NCBI GenBank assembly: GCA_020055645.1
Contig: CM034550.1
Span: 9,109,501 to 9,173,500, forward strand
DNA: 64,000 bases
Origin: Tomocerus qinae
Lineage: Eukaryota; Arthropoda; Collembola; Entomobryomorpha; Tomoceridae
Direction of reading: 5' to 3'
Made by a program: the position numbers and the translations under genes. The notes under the pieces were generated by a model. The model was not told the origin of the DNA, searched no databases, and saw nothing but the letters and a program-made list of their open reading frames with translations. Numbering within the stretch: position 1 is the stretch's first letter; every line of letters begins with the position of its first letter. Shown piece by piece: positions 38,067-46,856 of the stretch.

Positions 38067-38195
38067 CTTCCCCTTCAGGACTTGAGCTTGGAGGAGTTGT
38101 CGCGTAATACGCGTGGTCAAAAACAGGCTGATCTGATGGTGGTGAGCTTTCCATTTTCATTTTCCCGTATCCAGTCTGTGTACCCACACCTCGGC
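38067..38195 (-). CDS. sif: sif exon 8: short Pro/Ser linker exon
   Basis: 129 bp. Acceptor gatttag|GC, donor GGGGAAG|gtaatt, phase 1 in and out. It encodes residues 474-516, including GVGTQTGYGKMKMESSPPSD, then QPVFDHAYYATTPPSSSPEG. It has no in-frame ATG suitable as a start and was found only by reading the splice frame. Its phase makes it skippable without a frame change. The Pro/Ser/Thr content suggests a phosphorylatable linker (inference). Confidence 0.85.
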
Positions 38196-38685
38196 CTAAA
38201 TCACACACCACACAACAATCAGCATTTTCTTATTATTATTCTTATACAGATCATCATCATAAACTTTTATGGGGCTTTTTATCGGGGTTGTTGTCATTCC
38301 TCTACTGTTATCTTTAAACATATCTTAAGTGTTCTGTATTTTGTAAATTACTTGTAATGATGCCATATTCTGTGCATTAACGCATAAAAATGTCAATATA
38401 ATAATCTTTACATACTTAGTTCTTGAACAAAAGTATCGATCTTCAGAATTTTTAACCGTAACACTCTCAAACAACAAAATCTTCAGAATTTTTAATAAAA
38501 TTTCAATTTTTTTACAAAGCTAATGAAGAATTAGTGCATAGCAAACGGTTATGTATGTATATTGTATATCTGTGATGATGTAATGTTTGTATAGCAGTAT
38601 TAGGCAACAACTGTGAATATTATTAGCATGTTACGAAATCATGAGGAGGATAGTTTGATTATTATGGCCATTGTGATTGACATAC
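38196..38685 (-). other. sif: sif intron 7
   Basis: 490 bp, AT-rich. A 17-base direct repeat (atcttcagaatttttaa) occurs at about 38439 and 38479. Nothing else was seen. Confidence 0.85.
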
Positions 38686-38945
38686 TTCGTTCATGAGCAC
38701 GCCGAAGAGTGTCAGTCGCCCGTTTGGCTTGTTGAGTGTGAGTGGCAGCATGCCTGATCTCCGGTTCTGAAATATAGCCGTCGTGGTGGTACATCCGACG
38801 TGACATTTCCGGAGAAGTTGCAACCGAACCTGTTGTTGGAATCGGTTTCAGGAGTCTTTTAAGGGTGTGACTGTCTGTCAAGCCATCGCCCGTCGGTGTT
38901 GTATTTGTTCCGATGGTAGACTTTGATGGCAATGTACGTGACCTC
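38686..38945 (-). CDS. sif: sif exon 7: linker with TLPSKS and LKRLLKPIP blocks
   Basis: Acceptor ttaag|GAG, donor CGAA|gtatgt, phase 2 in and 1 out, 260 bp, residues 387-473. It encodes RSRTLPSKSTIGTN, then SHTLKRLLKPIPTTGSVATS and PEMSRRMYHHDGYISEPEIR, the kind of basic linker block seen in insect SIF. The acceptor is a tandem AAGGAG, so a start at 38942 is equally possible and would drop one Arg. Confidence 0.88.
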
Positions 38946-39239
38946 CTTAATGAGCAGAAACCACACGTTATTAACAATTCATACCAAAATTGCATCACTA
39001 ATCAATGTTCCTACACGAAAATCAAGCAATACTTGTTCACACTACACCCCGCTCTGTACTAGTGCGGCAACTTTTCTGTGAACTGTCTAATACTTTATTC
39101 GAAACAATTTCGGAAATGGAAAACCCAATTTTCACCAATTTTATATAAAAATAAAACAGTTATACATCTGTTTGTAAAAGAATGAAGTTTTCGGAAAATA
39201 AATTACTTCAATAAATCATAGATGATCATATTCAAAGTA

Positions 39240-40264
39240 GGATTCAGGCCCTATGTATCTAAAGAACCGTAAGTAGGACGACAAAACCGTTGATACCAAT
39301 CGAAAGCCCGTGCAAAGTTACATTGAAACACCGGTTTTCATCAACTTATTCCTACGCATTCGCTTACACCAGCAGTTCTCCCAAAAAAAGTTGAAAATAT
39401 AAATAAATTACTAGCTAATTCGAAGCCTTTTGCACAATTGCTTTCTGGTCACGAGTTGAAGTGAACCTCAGTAGATGGAGGTAGAAAATTATACATTAAA
39501 AAAGCCTGAAACTATATGTTTCCATCTACTGAGCTTCACTTCAACTGGTGACCAGAAAGCAATTGTGCAAAAGGCTTCGCTGTTGCCGCTGGGAGGTATG
39601 GGGGTGAGCGGCAACAGCATTATAGCGGAGACAGTGGCAACAACGGCAACAGTGGCGACACGCTAGAACCCCTGGCGGCAACAGTGGCGACACGCTACAA
39701 CCACTTGCGGCAACAGCGGCGACACGCTACAACCACTAGCGGCAACAGAGACACATTAATCTGGTTTCCTCTGTGTTGCTCTTGTCTTAGAGCATTGAGC
39801 TCAGAGCAACAGTGCACTGGCTTATATTAGGTTTAGCGGCAACAGAGGAAATCAGATTAATGTGACTCTGTTGCCGCTAGTGGTTGCAGCGTGTCACCGC
39901 TGTTGCCGCAAGTGGTTGTAGCGTGTCGCCGCTGTTGCCGCTAGTGGTTGTAGCGTGTCGCCACTGTCTCCGCTGTTATGCTGTTGCCGCTCACCCCCAT
40001 ACCTCCCAGCGGCAACGGCGGAAACAGTGGCAACACAGTACTGCTGCCTAAATTCAGACAGATTCGCGACAGATTTGGTCACGAATTAGATAGTAATTTA
40101 TTTATATTTTCAACATTTTTTGGGAGAACTGCTGGTGTAAGCGAATGCGGAGGAATAAATTGATGAAAACCGGTGTTTCAATGTAACTTTGCACGGCCTT
40201 TCGATTGGTATTAACGGTTTTGTCGTGCTACTTACGGTTCTTTAGATACATAGGGCCTGAATCC
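39240..40264. mobile_element. Foldback DNA transposon with 183-bp terminal inverted repeats and nested palindromic core
   Basis: Outer arms 39240-39422 and 40082-40264 are near-perfect inverted repeats, beginning GGATTCAGGCCCTATG. Both ends are flanked by TA, as for Tc1/mariner-type insertions; the symmetry also extends a few bases outward (CAAAnTA). Inside is a second inverted pair with 59-bp arms (39421-39479 / 39521-39579). A long central palindrome follows (about 39582 to 40016), made of repeated GC-rich units such as GGCAACAGTGGCGACACGCT. There is no transposase frame. It lies within sif intron 6. Confidence 0.85.
39421..39579. repeat. Inner inverted repeat, 59-bp arms
   Basis: Left arm 39421-39479 and right arm 39521-39579 are near-complete reverse complements, separated by 41 bases. 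They sit between the left terminal repeat and the GC-rich core of the foldback element, on one side only. They may be a separate insertion or a rearranged internal segment. Confidence 0.85.
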
Positions 40265-40499
40265 TAGTTTGACATCCTGTAGTGTACGAATAAAATGTTG
40301 AAAGTTATTCTCTGGTTTTACTTTGCTTTGTAGCGATTAATAGTCAAGGAATATTGAAATATACCATTATAATGCTAAAAATTGTCCAAAAATATCTGAA
40401 GAAATTCATTTTGAACTGGAAAATGGACATAAAATGAAAAAAGTATCAGAGGAACAAGATCAATGTAAGATAAGGCAGAGTAGATAAAAAATGTATTAC

Positions 40500-40843
40500 G
40501 CGTTAGGATAGCCCGATTGAGTAGCTTGAGCTTCAGTCTGCTGCTGCTGGGACGTAACCCTTCTTGTGGAACTGGATTGACTTTGGACACCTTGATTTTG
40601 TGATTGTCCATGTCCGCGCTCTGTGACATCATCCGTACTCTTACTGCGACTCTTCTTCCTGTCGATTGTTTCCCTCGCAGCCAACTCATTGTCAGAATAG
40701 TCGACAGATTTAGATGCCACTATTTCCCGTCCGCCTGTTCCCCTGCCGGAACTTCGTCCTCGACTTGTTTCAACCACTCGATCCCGCTCTCGGTCTCGTT
40801 CCGGCCGATCCCGATCTTCCAGCTCTGTACTAGTACCAGTTCC
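40500..40843 (-). CDS. sif: sif exon 6: Arg/Asp/Glu- and Gln-rich linker
   Basis: Acceptor accaccag|GGA, preceded by a T-rich tract, and donor AACGC|gtaata; phase 0 in and 2 out, 344 bp, residues 273-386. It encodes a charged run with alternating Arg, Asp and Glu (DRPERDRERDR), then KSVDYSDNELAARETIDRKK and a Gln/Ser-rich tail. It is low complexity and probably disordered. The open frame runs on into the intron to a stop at 40496-40498, so the donor is chosen because it restores phase with exon 7. The donor has a weak consensus, so the exact 3' edge is slightly uncertain. Confidence 0.83.
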
Positions 40844-41600
40844 CTGGTGGTCCGTCCAAACCAACGTAAGAAAACCAAAAAAAATATATTTTCACATTCT
40901 CACGATCAATTTAACCCATTTCCTTTCCTTCTTTTCCTTTCCCATCTCTCTAACTCTCAGCATGCTTTACTTTTCAAGTAGAAAAACATTTTTTTTCTTC
41001 TTTTCTTCAGTCTTGTTGACCAAAACTGAGATAGTGAAACGGAAACGTCTCGTTTCTTTCTCTTTTCAGTCTACGGTGTCCAGCGAAACCAAAGTCTTGA
41101 AAGGAGCATTACATTCAAGGAAATAAGTCGTTAGGGCATTGTATTTCCATTCTCTAAGTAGGTAAACGCTACAGTATTAGTAAATAGGGAGCTTGAAAGA
41201 AAACCTATACTTTCCAAGTTTACCAACACAAAAACTATACCTTTATAACCAATCTTCATAAAAACTGACTTATTTACAATTCTGCTGCTACAGAATATAA
41301 ATATACAAAAATAAATATAAAACATTTATAAGAAAGCTAGGTCATAAATTCGTTCTCTTCATAGTTGTAGTTGTAGAACGCACAATAATGTGTATTTATA
41401 TGTAATGTACGAAATATAGAATCAAAAGCTGGTAAATCCTTTTCTCGAAACTGCAGGACGGAAATATATTGCAGTCTATTAATCTTGCCCTTCGTTGGTA
41501 GTTTGTATCTAATAGTACATAGATTATCTTGGTCCAGGTTCAATAATTGTCTAGGATAGGCTGCGACAATCCCTCACTTGTTACATTAACTAATACGTAC
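40844..41600 (-). other. sif: sif intron 5
   Basis: 757 bp of AT-rich sequence with T-rich tracts close to the exon 6 acceptor. No other feature is recognised. Confidence 0.85.
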
Positions 41601-41719
41601 TTTAGATTCAGTGTTTCTTCTTACAGTCGCATAGCTTTCCGTAGCTATTTTATCACGTCCGGCCGCCCCATCAGTTCGTGGTTGTTGATTTGGAGTTGCT
41701 CGAGGTAGAGTTGATGCAG
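41601..41719 (-). CDS. sif: sif exon 5: linker, with a possible alternative donor
   Basis: Acceptor cacttacag|CT, donor TCTAAA|gtacgt, phase 1 in and 0 out, 119 bp, residues 233-272. The product begins ASTLPRATPNQQPRTDG, the STLPR block following DPRFR as in the insect proteins. A second donor, GCGACT|gtaaga, would end the exon 24 nt earlier at 41625 in the same phase, removing eight residues (VRRNTESK). The sequence does not say which is used. Confidence 0.88.
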
Positions 41720-42025
41720 CTGTAAGTGAATCATACAAAAGACTTGGTGAGTGAAGTACATACTACCATTTTCGCATATTAATGTTCATTTCACTACTTT
41801 CGTCTTCTCTCCGGCTGGCGTCATTAATAAATTATGGAAACACAAGCAGAGTGTTCATTACATAGACTTCTAAGTCAAATCTCAAAAGACAAAACATTTC
41901 TCAACAGAATCGCAGTAGATTCTTGTCCTTTTAATCTAAACCATCAGAGCGAAGCCATTTTCAACAGAAAACGAGAAGACAGAAGTAAAAAAAATGTTTA
42001 TCTTGGAATATTTTATAATATATAC
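41720..42025 (-). other. sif: sif intron 4
   Basis: 306 bp with no feature beyond its splice sites. Confidence 0.85.
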
Positions 42026-42293
42026 CTCTGAATCTTGGATCCATAGCTCGTAGTCGTGCATATTGTTCAGCAGTCATACAAGTACACTGTGGCTCACGGG
42101 ATTTTGAAGGTGATGTGGGTGTAGAAAGCGGGCGTCGACGTCCGGAGGCTGATGTAGCATTTATCCTACCGCTCCCGCCACGACTTGCACTTCCAGACAC
42201 TGTTCCTCCACGACCTCCGGCTGCTCGCGTGTTGTTCTCCAGTTTCAAAGAGTAAGATGAACTCGCCTTTCGGGAGAATTTGAATGCTGGAGA
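42026..42293 (-). CDS. sif: sif exon 4: post-WH1 linker with Cys-Thr-Cys motif
   Basis: Acceptor aatttag|TCT, donor AGAG|gtatat, phase 0 in and 1 out, 268 bp, residues 144-232. It opens with SPAFKFSRKASSSYSLKLE, continues with a Gly/Arg/Ser-rich stretch particular to this species, then RRRPLSTPTSPSKSREPQ and CTCMTAEQYARLRAMDPRFR. The last two blocks are strongly conserved in insect SIF. Their function is not known to me. Confidence 0.93.
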
Positions 42294-45123
42294 CTAAATT
42301 CATATCAACACAAACGTTTGAGAATATAAATTCGTATGAAAATATTGATTAGAGACAATAGTGAAACGCATTCCCTTTAATACTAAAATTTTTGGAATTA
42401 GCGGTAAAGCTTGCAATTAGTTTTGTTTCAACTTTTTTCTACTGAATTGATAGTGGCAGTTGTATTAAAAATGTACGAATTAATGAACTATTGAAATAGT
42501 GAAAGTAAATCGTACTTTCTCCGCTTTCTCCGAGTCCAAAGTCCAGTAATATGACTTTATTTGCTTTAAAAATTAAAATTTGATTTACCAAGAAGAAATT
42601 AGAGGATTTCATGGAAGGTGTAGTACAAGCAGTTTCAGAAATCAAATAAATCAGCAGTACACAATATGGAAAAGGTAAATTAAAATTATTAAAAAATTCG
42701 AAATCAATAGCTCTTTAAAACAAAAGTGTCCCATCTGTATTTTAAAATTACGAAGAACCTATTGTAATTCCTAATACCCACAAAACGATGTCTCTTAGCA
42801 TAAAAACATTTTCCTTTTGCAACCATCATAGATTATACCTGTATTTATTTGGAGAAAATTGACAGAAAAATAGATTTCTAACTCTCCGCATTAATAAAAG
42901 CCCTTCATGACTCATGAAGTCATGAATGATTAGAATCTGTGAAATATTTATTTAATGTAAATTAATTTATTTCACATGAAGATAGGAAGGAGCATTACTT
43001 TGACCCGAATTTCCGTCTAAATTAGTAATTCAGGCTGAAAGTTAGATTGGACATCAACGTCATGACTGATGAAGGAGTAAATTTGTATGAAAGTGGTAAG
43101 ATAGTGTATCGGTAAGGATCAGTAGCTGGTGGTATTTGTAAAACTCAATTAGATTACCTTCGAATGTACACATTGTGAAGGGAGTACTTTGCACATTGCA
43201 TAGAATGACAACGGTGCTTAGGAAAGAAACAGCAAAAATGAGTGTAAGTGGAGGTACTTTCTCTTTGAGAAGAAGTAAGTGTAATAAGTGAAAATAGAGA
43301 AAGGAAGTGGAGTGAAGACTCGTTACAACTTTTCCAAGAGAAGGATTCTGTTCTTTTCTCTCATGCTTCCTAAGCTCATTGAATGTTCAAGTGCTAATCT
43401 GATAACGATTGGAAAACTATAGAGCCGCATTTGGGAACGCATCAGGAGAAGAGAAAGAAGCTAAGCTAGCTGCCATTCCATTTCATACCACACCATGCCA
43501 CACACACAGACTCTACAATGAAGAATACAGTCGAAGGGAAACCAGACCTCCGATGTTATGTGATTCTCTCAGTGTTCACAAGTACTAGAGCACGACTTGC
43601 TACATCCTCCACTCATTTCTAACTCTTGTCTCCTCTCCTTTAATCCTTAAACGTCTGGCTCCTGGCCCTTAATTCTGTCTTTCTACACTCTTACTCCATA
43701 CCTATACTCTATACCTACATACTATGTAGAACTACGCTATTTGCTATTATAACTATTACCATTAATACAATTTCAATATTTACACATCCCTCCTACCTTA
43801 TAATGCCCTATAATATGTATTCCTATATTTAGATGTCTACTCTTGCCAACTGTCGAAATCCTCATTAGCAGTAGGAGTGTAACTATTGCTACAGCCATTG
43901 CCACATCAGATATACTATTATTACAAATGAAGGTCCTAGCTGAGTCATTTCTACTATAGTACATTGGCATGTACAATTTTCTCCAAAGTGAAAGTAAAGT
44001 GAAAATACCGGTGAAAGTTAGAAGTTAGCATAGGGAAAGAGAAAGTACCACGTGCATTAGTGTTTCGTTCACTTTGTCGCATTTTTAGTATATAACTGTA
44101 AGAATTTCATATTATCAAGTTGCCCATCATGAATTAATATTGCTCGTGCAATCATCAAACTGAATGTAGAAGTAGAAAACACATCTATTTATATTGTAAT
44201 CCAATTTTTGGAAGTTATAAAATACAAAATGACTACTAAACCCAAAATAATATAAAAAGTAACTTTTTCATAAGGTAGGGAAGGATTTTTGCCTTGATGT
44301 GCTATAAATTCATACGTTTATGGCACAATGTATACTCAATTAAGATGGGATTAATGGTTATAAGGGTATCTTTGAAGTAGAAATTAGTAGCACATCACTG
44401 CACTAGTTAATTCATAAATAAAAAATGCATTCCTGACAGTGAATAATTACTTTATATAACTGAAAGTGTGAAAGATATAGGATGAGTATAGGCAGTATAG
44501 TACAGATAACTGAGAGGTTGTTAAAGAGAAGGCATGATAATCATGTCATAAAGAGAAGGCGACAGATTGGTTGAAAAATAAGTTAATGACGATGATGAAA
44601 TAGCTAGATACATGCATGAATGAAAAGTGATAACAAGTTTAATAAAAGAGGAAAGAAGAAAGGGAGTATATCTATGGGAGCATAAAGAAGATGAAAAATA
44701 AGAGTTCTTTAACAGAGAGGAAGGTGGCTAAAGAAATTGAAGTGTTTCTGGTCTGTAGCACAATATCAGTAGAGATCGACAGAGTATAGGATGAAAAATA
44801 TAAAAGTAGTAGTCATTGTAGCGTGTGCCTTGGTTGAGTTGATTGTGGGTGGGTGGGTTGACAGTCGGGTGCTTATGGCTACTCGACTAGACACTACTTC
44901 ACTTTATTTTAGTTAACTTGATGAAAAAGACGATAGAGAGATGCTATACTGCACTTGTACTACTCTGTAGTGTACCGAACAATAAGAACAAGAGCTCTAC
45001 TTCTCTGTTTGTCTTTCTCTCTTCTATTTTCGTAACAGAGGGAAAGCAAGAGTAATAATACGAGTCAGCTAAAAGAACGTTAAAATAGAAACTATAATAC
45101 TAAAGTCAAGTGAAGAGTCTTAC
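42294..45123 (-). other. sif: sif intron 3
   Basis: 2.8 kb of AT-rich intron. A small palindrome with a TGACTCA core lies near 42904-42925. The open frames are short and unconvincing. Confidence 0.8.
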
Positions 45124-45242
45124 ACAGCATTCTCTGAACTGTTTCGCGTCAATTGGTGATGTAAAGTTGAGCCCCCAGGTATCACTTGTCACAGGGTCTT
45201 TCCAGTACACAAAACATTCTGACGCTTGGCCGATCCGAGTCC
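45124..45242 (-). CDS. sif: sif exon 3: C-terminal part of WH1 domain
   Basis: Acceptor tttgaag|GG, donor TGCTGT|gtaaga, phase 1 in and 0 out, 119 bp. It encodes residues 104-143, including TRIGQASECFVYWKDP and WGLNFTSPIDAKQFRECC, which close the WH1 domain with its C-terminal helix. The acceptor is AAG rather than CAG/TAG, but it is fixed by the reading frame and by family conservation. Confidence 0.95.
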
Positions 45243-46351
45243 CTTCAAATAAAACAATGTAACAAATCGCCACATCAGAACTATTGATCTTTCTATACGC
45301 TAAAATTTAAGTACATCCTCAATAAAGACACTAATTCAGGCTATGTATGTCAAAATCTCTACATAAAATATACTCTAATAAAAATAACGATTTTGCCATT
45401 CACCATCACCGTATAGTATTAAGAGTGCTAAACTTAGACACGCTTGTCTTAGCTAACTGGTCTTCAAGCGATGAAGAATAGAGATGCACTACACATAGCT
45501 ACTAACATGCACCATGTATATATTTCACTCATTTTATAGCTGAACATCAAAATATATTTTAAAATTCCTTTAAAGGTAGTATAGATGCCTACAATATGGT
45601 ATTGAAAATTGCAAAATCATTTTCTAGTAGGTTTGTACTTGCAAAATTTGGTAAAGTCATTTATCTTTAGTAACTATCTATTAAAAAGCCTTGGCAGTTA
45701 AAATTATAAACGTTTCTACCGAAATATGGACCTCAAAATCTACCATAAATACACTGCTTGCTGCAAAACTGACTAGAATATGTATTTTACAGACGAAAGC
45801 ATGGCTTTTGCTTTTACAAGTATTTAAGTAATTTAATTATTAATTGAAATACAATTTCTTATGCAATTTAGGCCAAGAAATTTCAACTAGTTTAACTTCG
45901 CAGTCACAAAATACCTGAATGAGTGACTTATAAGGTCATTTACCTTGTGGCAATATTTTTGGAAGTGAAGTATTAGTGCAACATATATACAGAAAAATTG
46001 GACAATCTTTGCCAAAATCTAGGCGTTTTTGGCTTCTGGACATTTTATTGCGTGCGAGATGAACAACACTACATAATTTTTGTTGCGACTTTTCCTTTCT
46101 TGCACATAGGATAGAAATCTGATGACTGGACAGCAAGATACGAGAAAATGAGTTCGTCTCGTGCACTAATACTTCACCTTCGGTACAACAAGCAGTAACA
46201 CCTTCACGCGAAAGGTCAATAACTATGTACGAGATATAACTTTATATATCTGTTAACTTTATATCTCTATATGCGTAAATGACAACGAACATCCATGATG
46301 GAAATTGCATGTAACCCAATTAGTAAAGACTAATAAGCAAGGATATATTAC
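45243..46351 (-). other. sif: sif intron 2
   Basis: 1.1 kb of AT-rich intron between the second and third WH1 exons. No recognised feature. Confidence 0.85.
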
Positions 46352-46433
46352 CTGGTTGAACGAGTCGTACATCAAGAATTTTATCCACCTGAGAGTTGTA
46401 CGCTGTAATGTGAAACACTACTTCTGGTGAGTC
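46352..46433 (-). CDS. sif: sif exon 2: middle of WH1 domain
   Basis: Acceptor tatag|GAC, donor CCAG|gtaata, phase 0 in and phase 1 out, 82 bp. It encodes residues 77-103, including DSPEVVFHITAYNSQVDKIL, the central strands of the WH1 fold. The split Gly codon is completed by exon 3. The intron to exon 1 is only 195 bp, the shortest in the gene. The frame and sequence match the conserved SIF family. Confidence 0.95.
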
Positions 46434-46628
46434 CTATAGATAAAATAACAGTATATTAGTTAGTTACAATGTATTACATCAAAATTCTCATTACAAACAC
46501 TATCATCTATTTATTATCTCCTTACTTACATATAGCGGAAATGATAACATCATTGTGTAGCTTAATCCTATGTGATAGAATTTTTGTGTTTGAGTTTTGT
46601 AAAGTGAAGGAATGTAAATGATTCTTAC

Positions 46629-46856
46629 TTGAATACAGGTTATATTGACAGGAACGAGATCTTCGGAGACTTGCTGCCATTTCACGGTCCCTCCGCCTGC
46701 AGTAGAGACGTGAAAGACTTCAGCCCATAATCTCAGGAGGTGACCATCTCGTTTACTAAAACTACGACTGCTTGAGCCTGCACTCCATGGGGTATCCTCG
46801 TAGCGGTAGGGTTTCCGACTCAACGGTCCACAGTTACAGCTTAATTTATTCCCCAT
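46629..46856 (-). CDS. sif: sif exon 1: start codon, lipidation motif, first part of WH1 domain
   Basis: Encodes residues 1-76 and ends CAA|gtaaga, phase 0. The ATG is supported by an in-frame TGA at 46893-46895, twelve codons upstream. The N-terminus MGNKLSC has Gly2 for N-myristoylation and Cys7/Cys9 as possible palmitoylation sites, so the protein is probably membrane anchored (inference). From about residue 36 the segment RDGHLLRLWAEVFHV followed by TVKWQQVSEDLVPVNITCIQ is the first half of the SIF WH1/EVH1 domain and is nearly identical to what I know from insects. A Ser-rich insertion (about residues 25-34) separates the lipidated tail from the domain. Confidence 0.95.

Larger units (their letters stand above)
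38946..40499 (-). other. sif: sif intron 6, largely a foldback transposon
   Basis: 1.55 kb between exons 6 and 7. About two thirds is the inverted-repeat element at 39240-40264, whose GC-rich core stands out against the AT-rich flanks. Confidence 0.85.

Noticed and set aside
39475..40163. Short open frames in the GC-rich inverted repeats
   Set aside because: They mirror each other across the palindrome and encode only repeat-derived Ala/Thr/Gly strings. No transposase motif.
42902..42925. AP-1-like TGACTCA palindrome
   Set aside because: A single 7-base match in 64 kb is expected by chance and has no supporting context.
43773..43976. Minus-strand frame with a hydrophobic segment in sif intron 3
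   Set aside because: Exons 3 and 4 join in phase 0 without it. The start and end lack splice consensus and the hydrophobic run follows from AT-rich codons.
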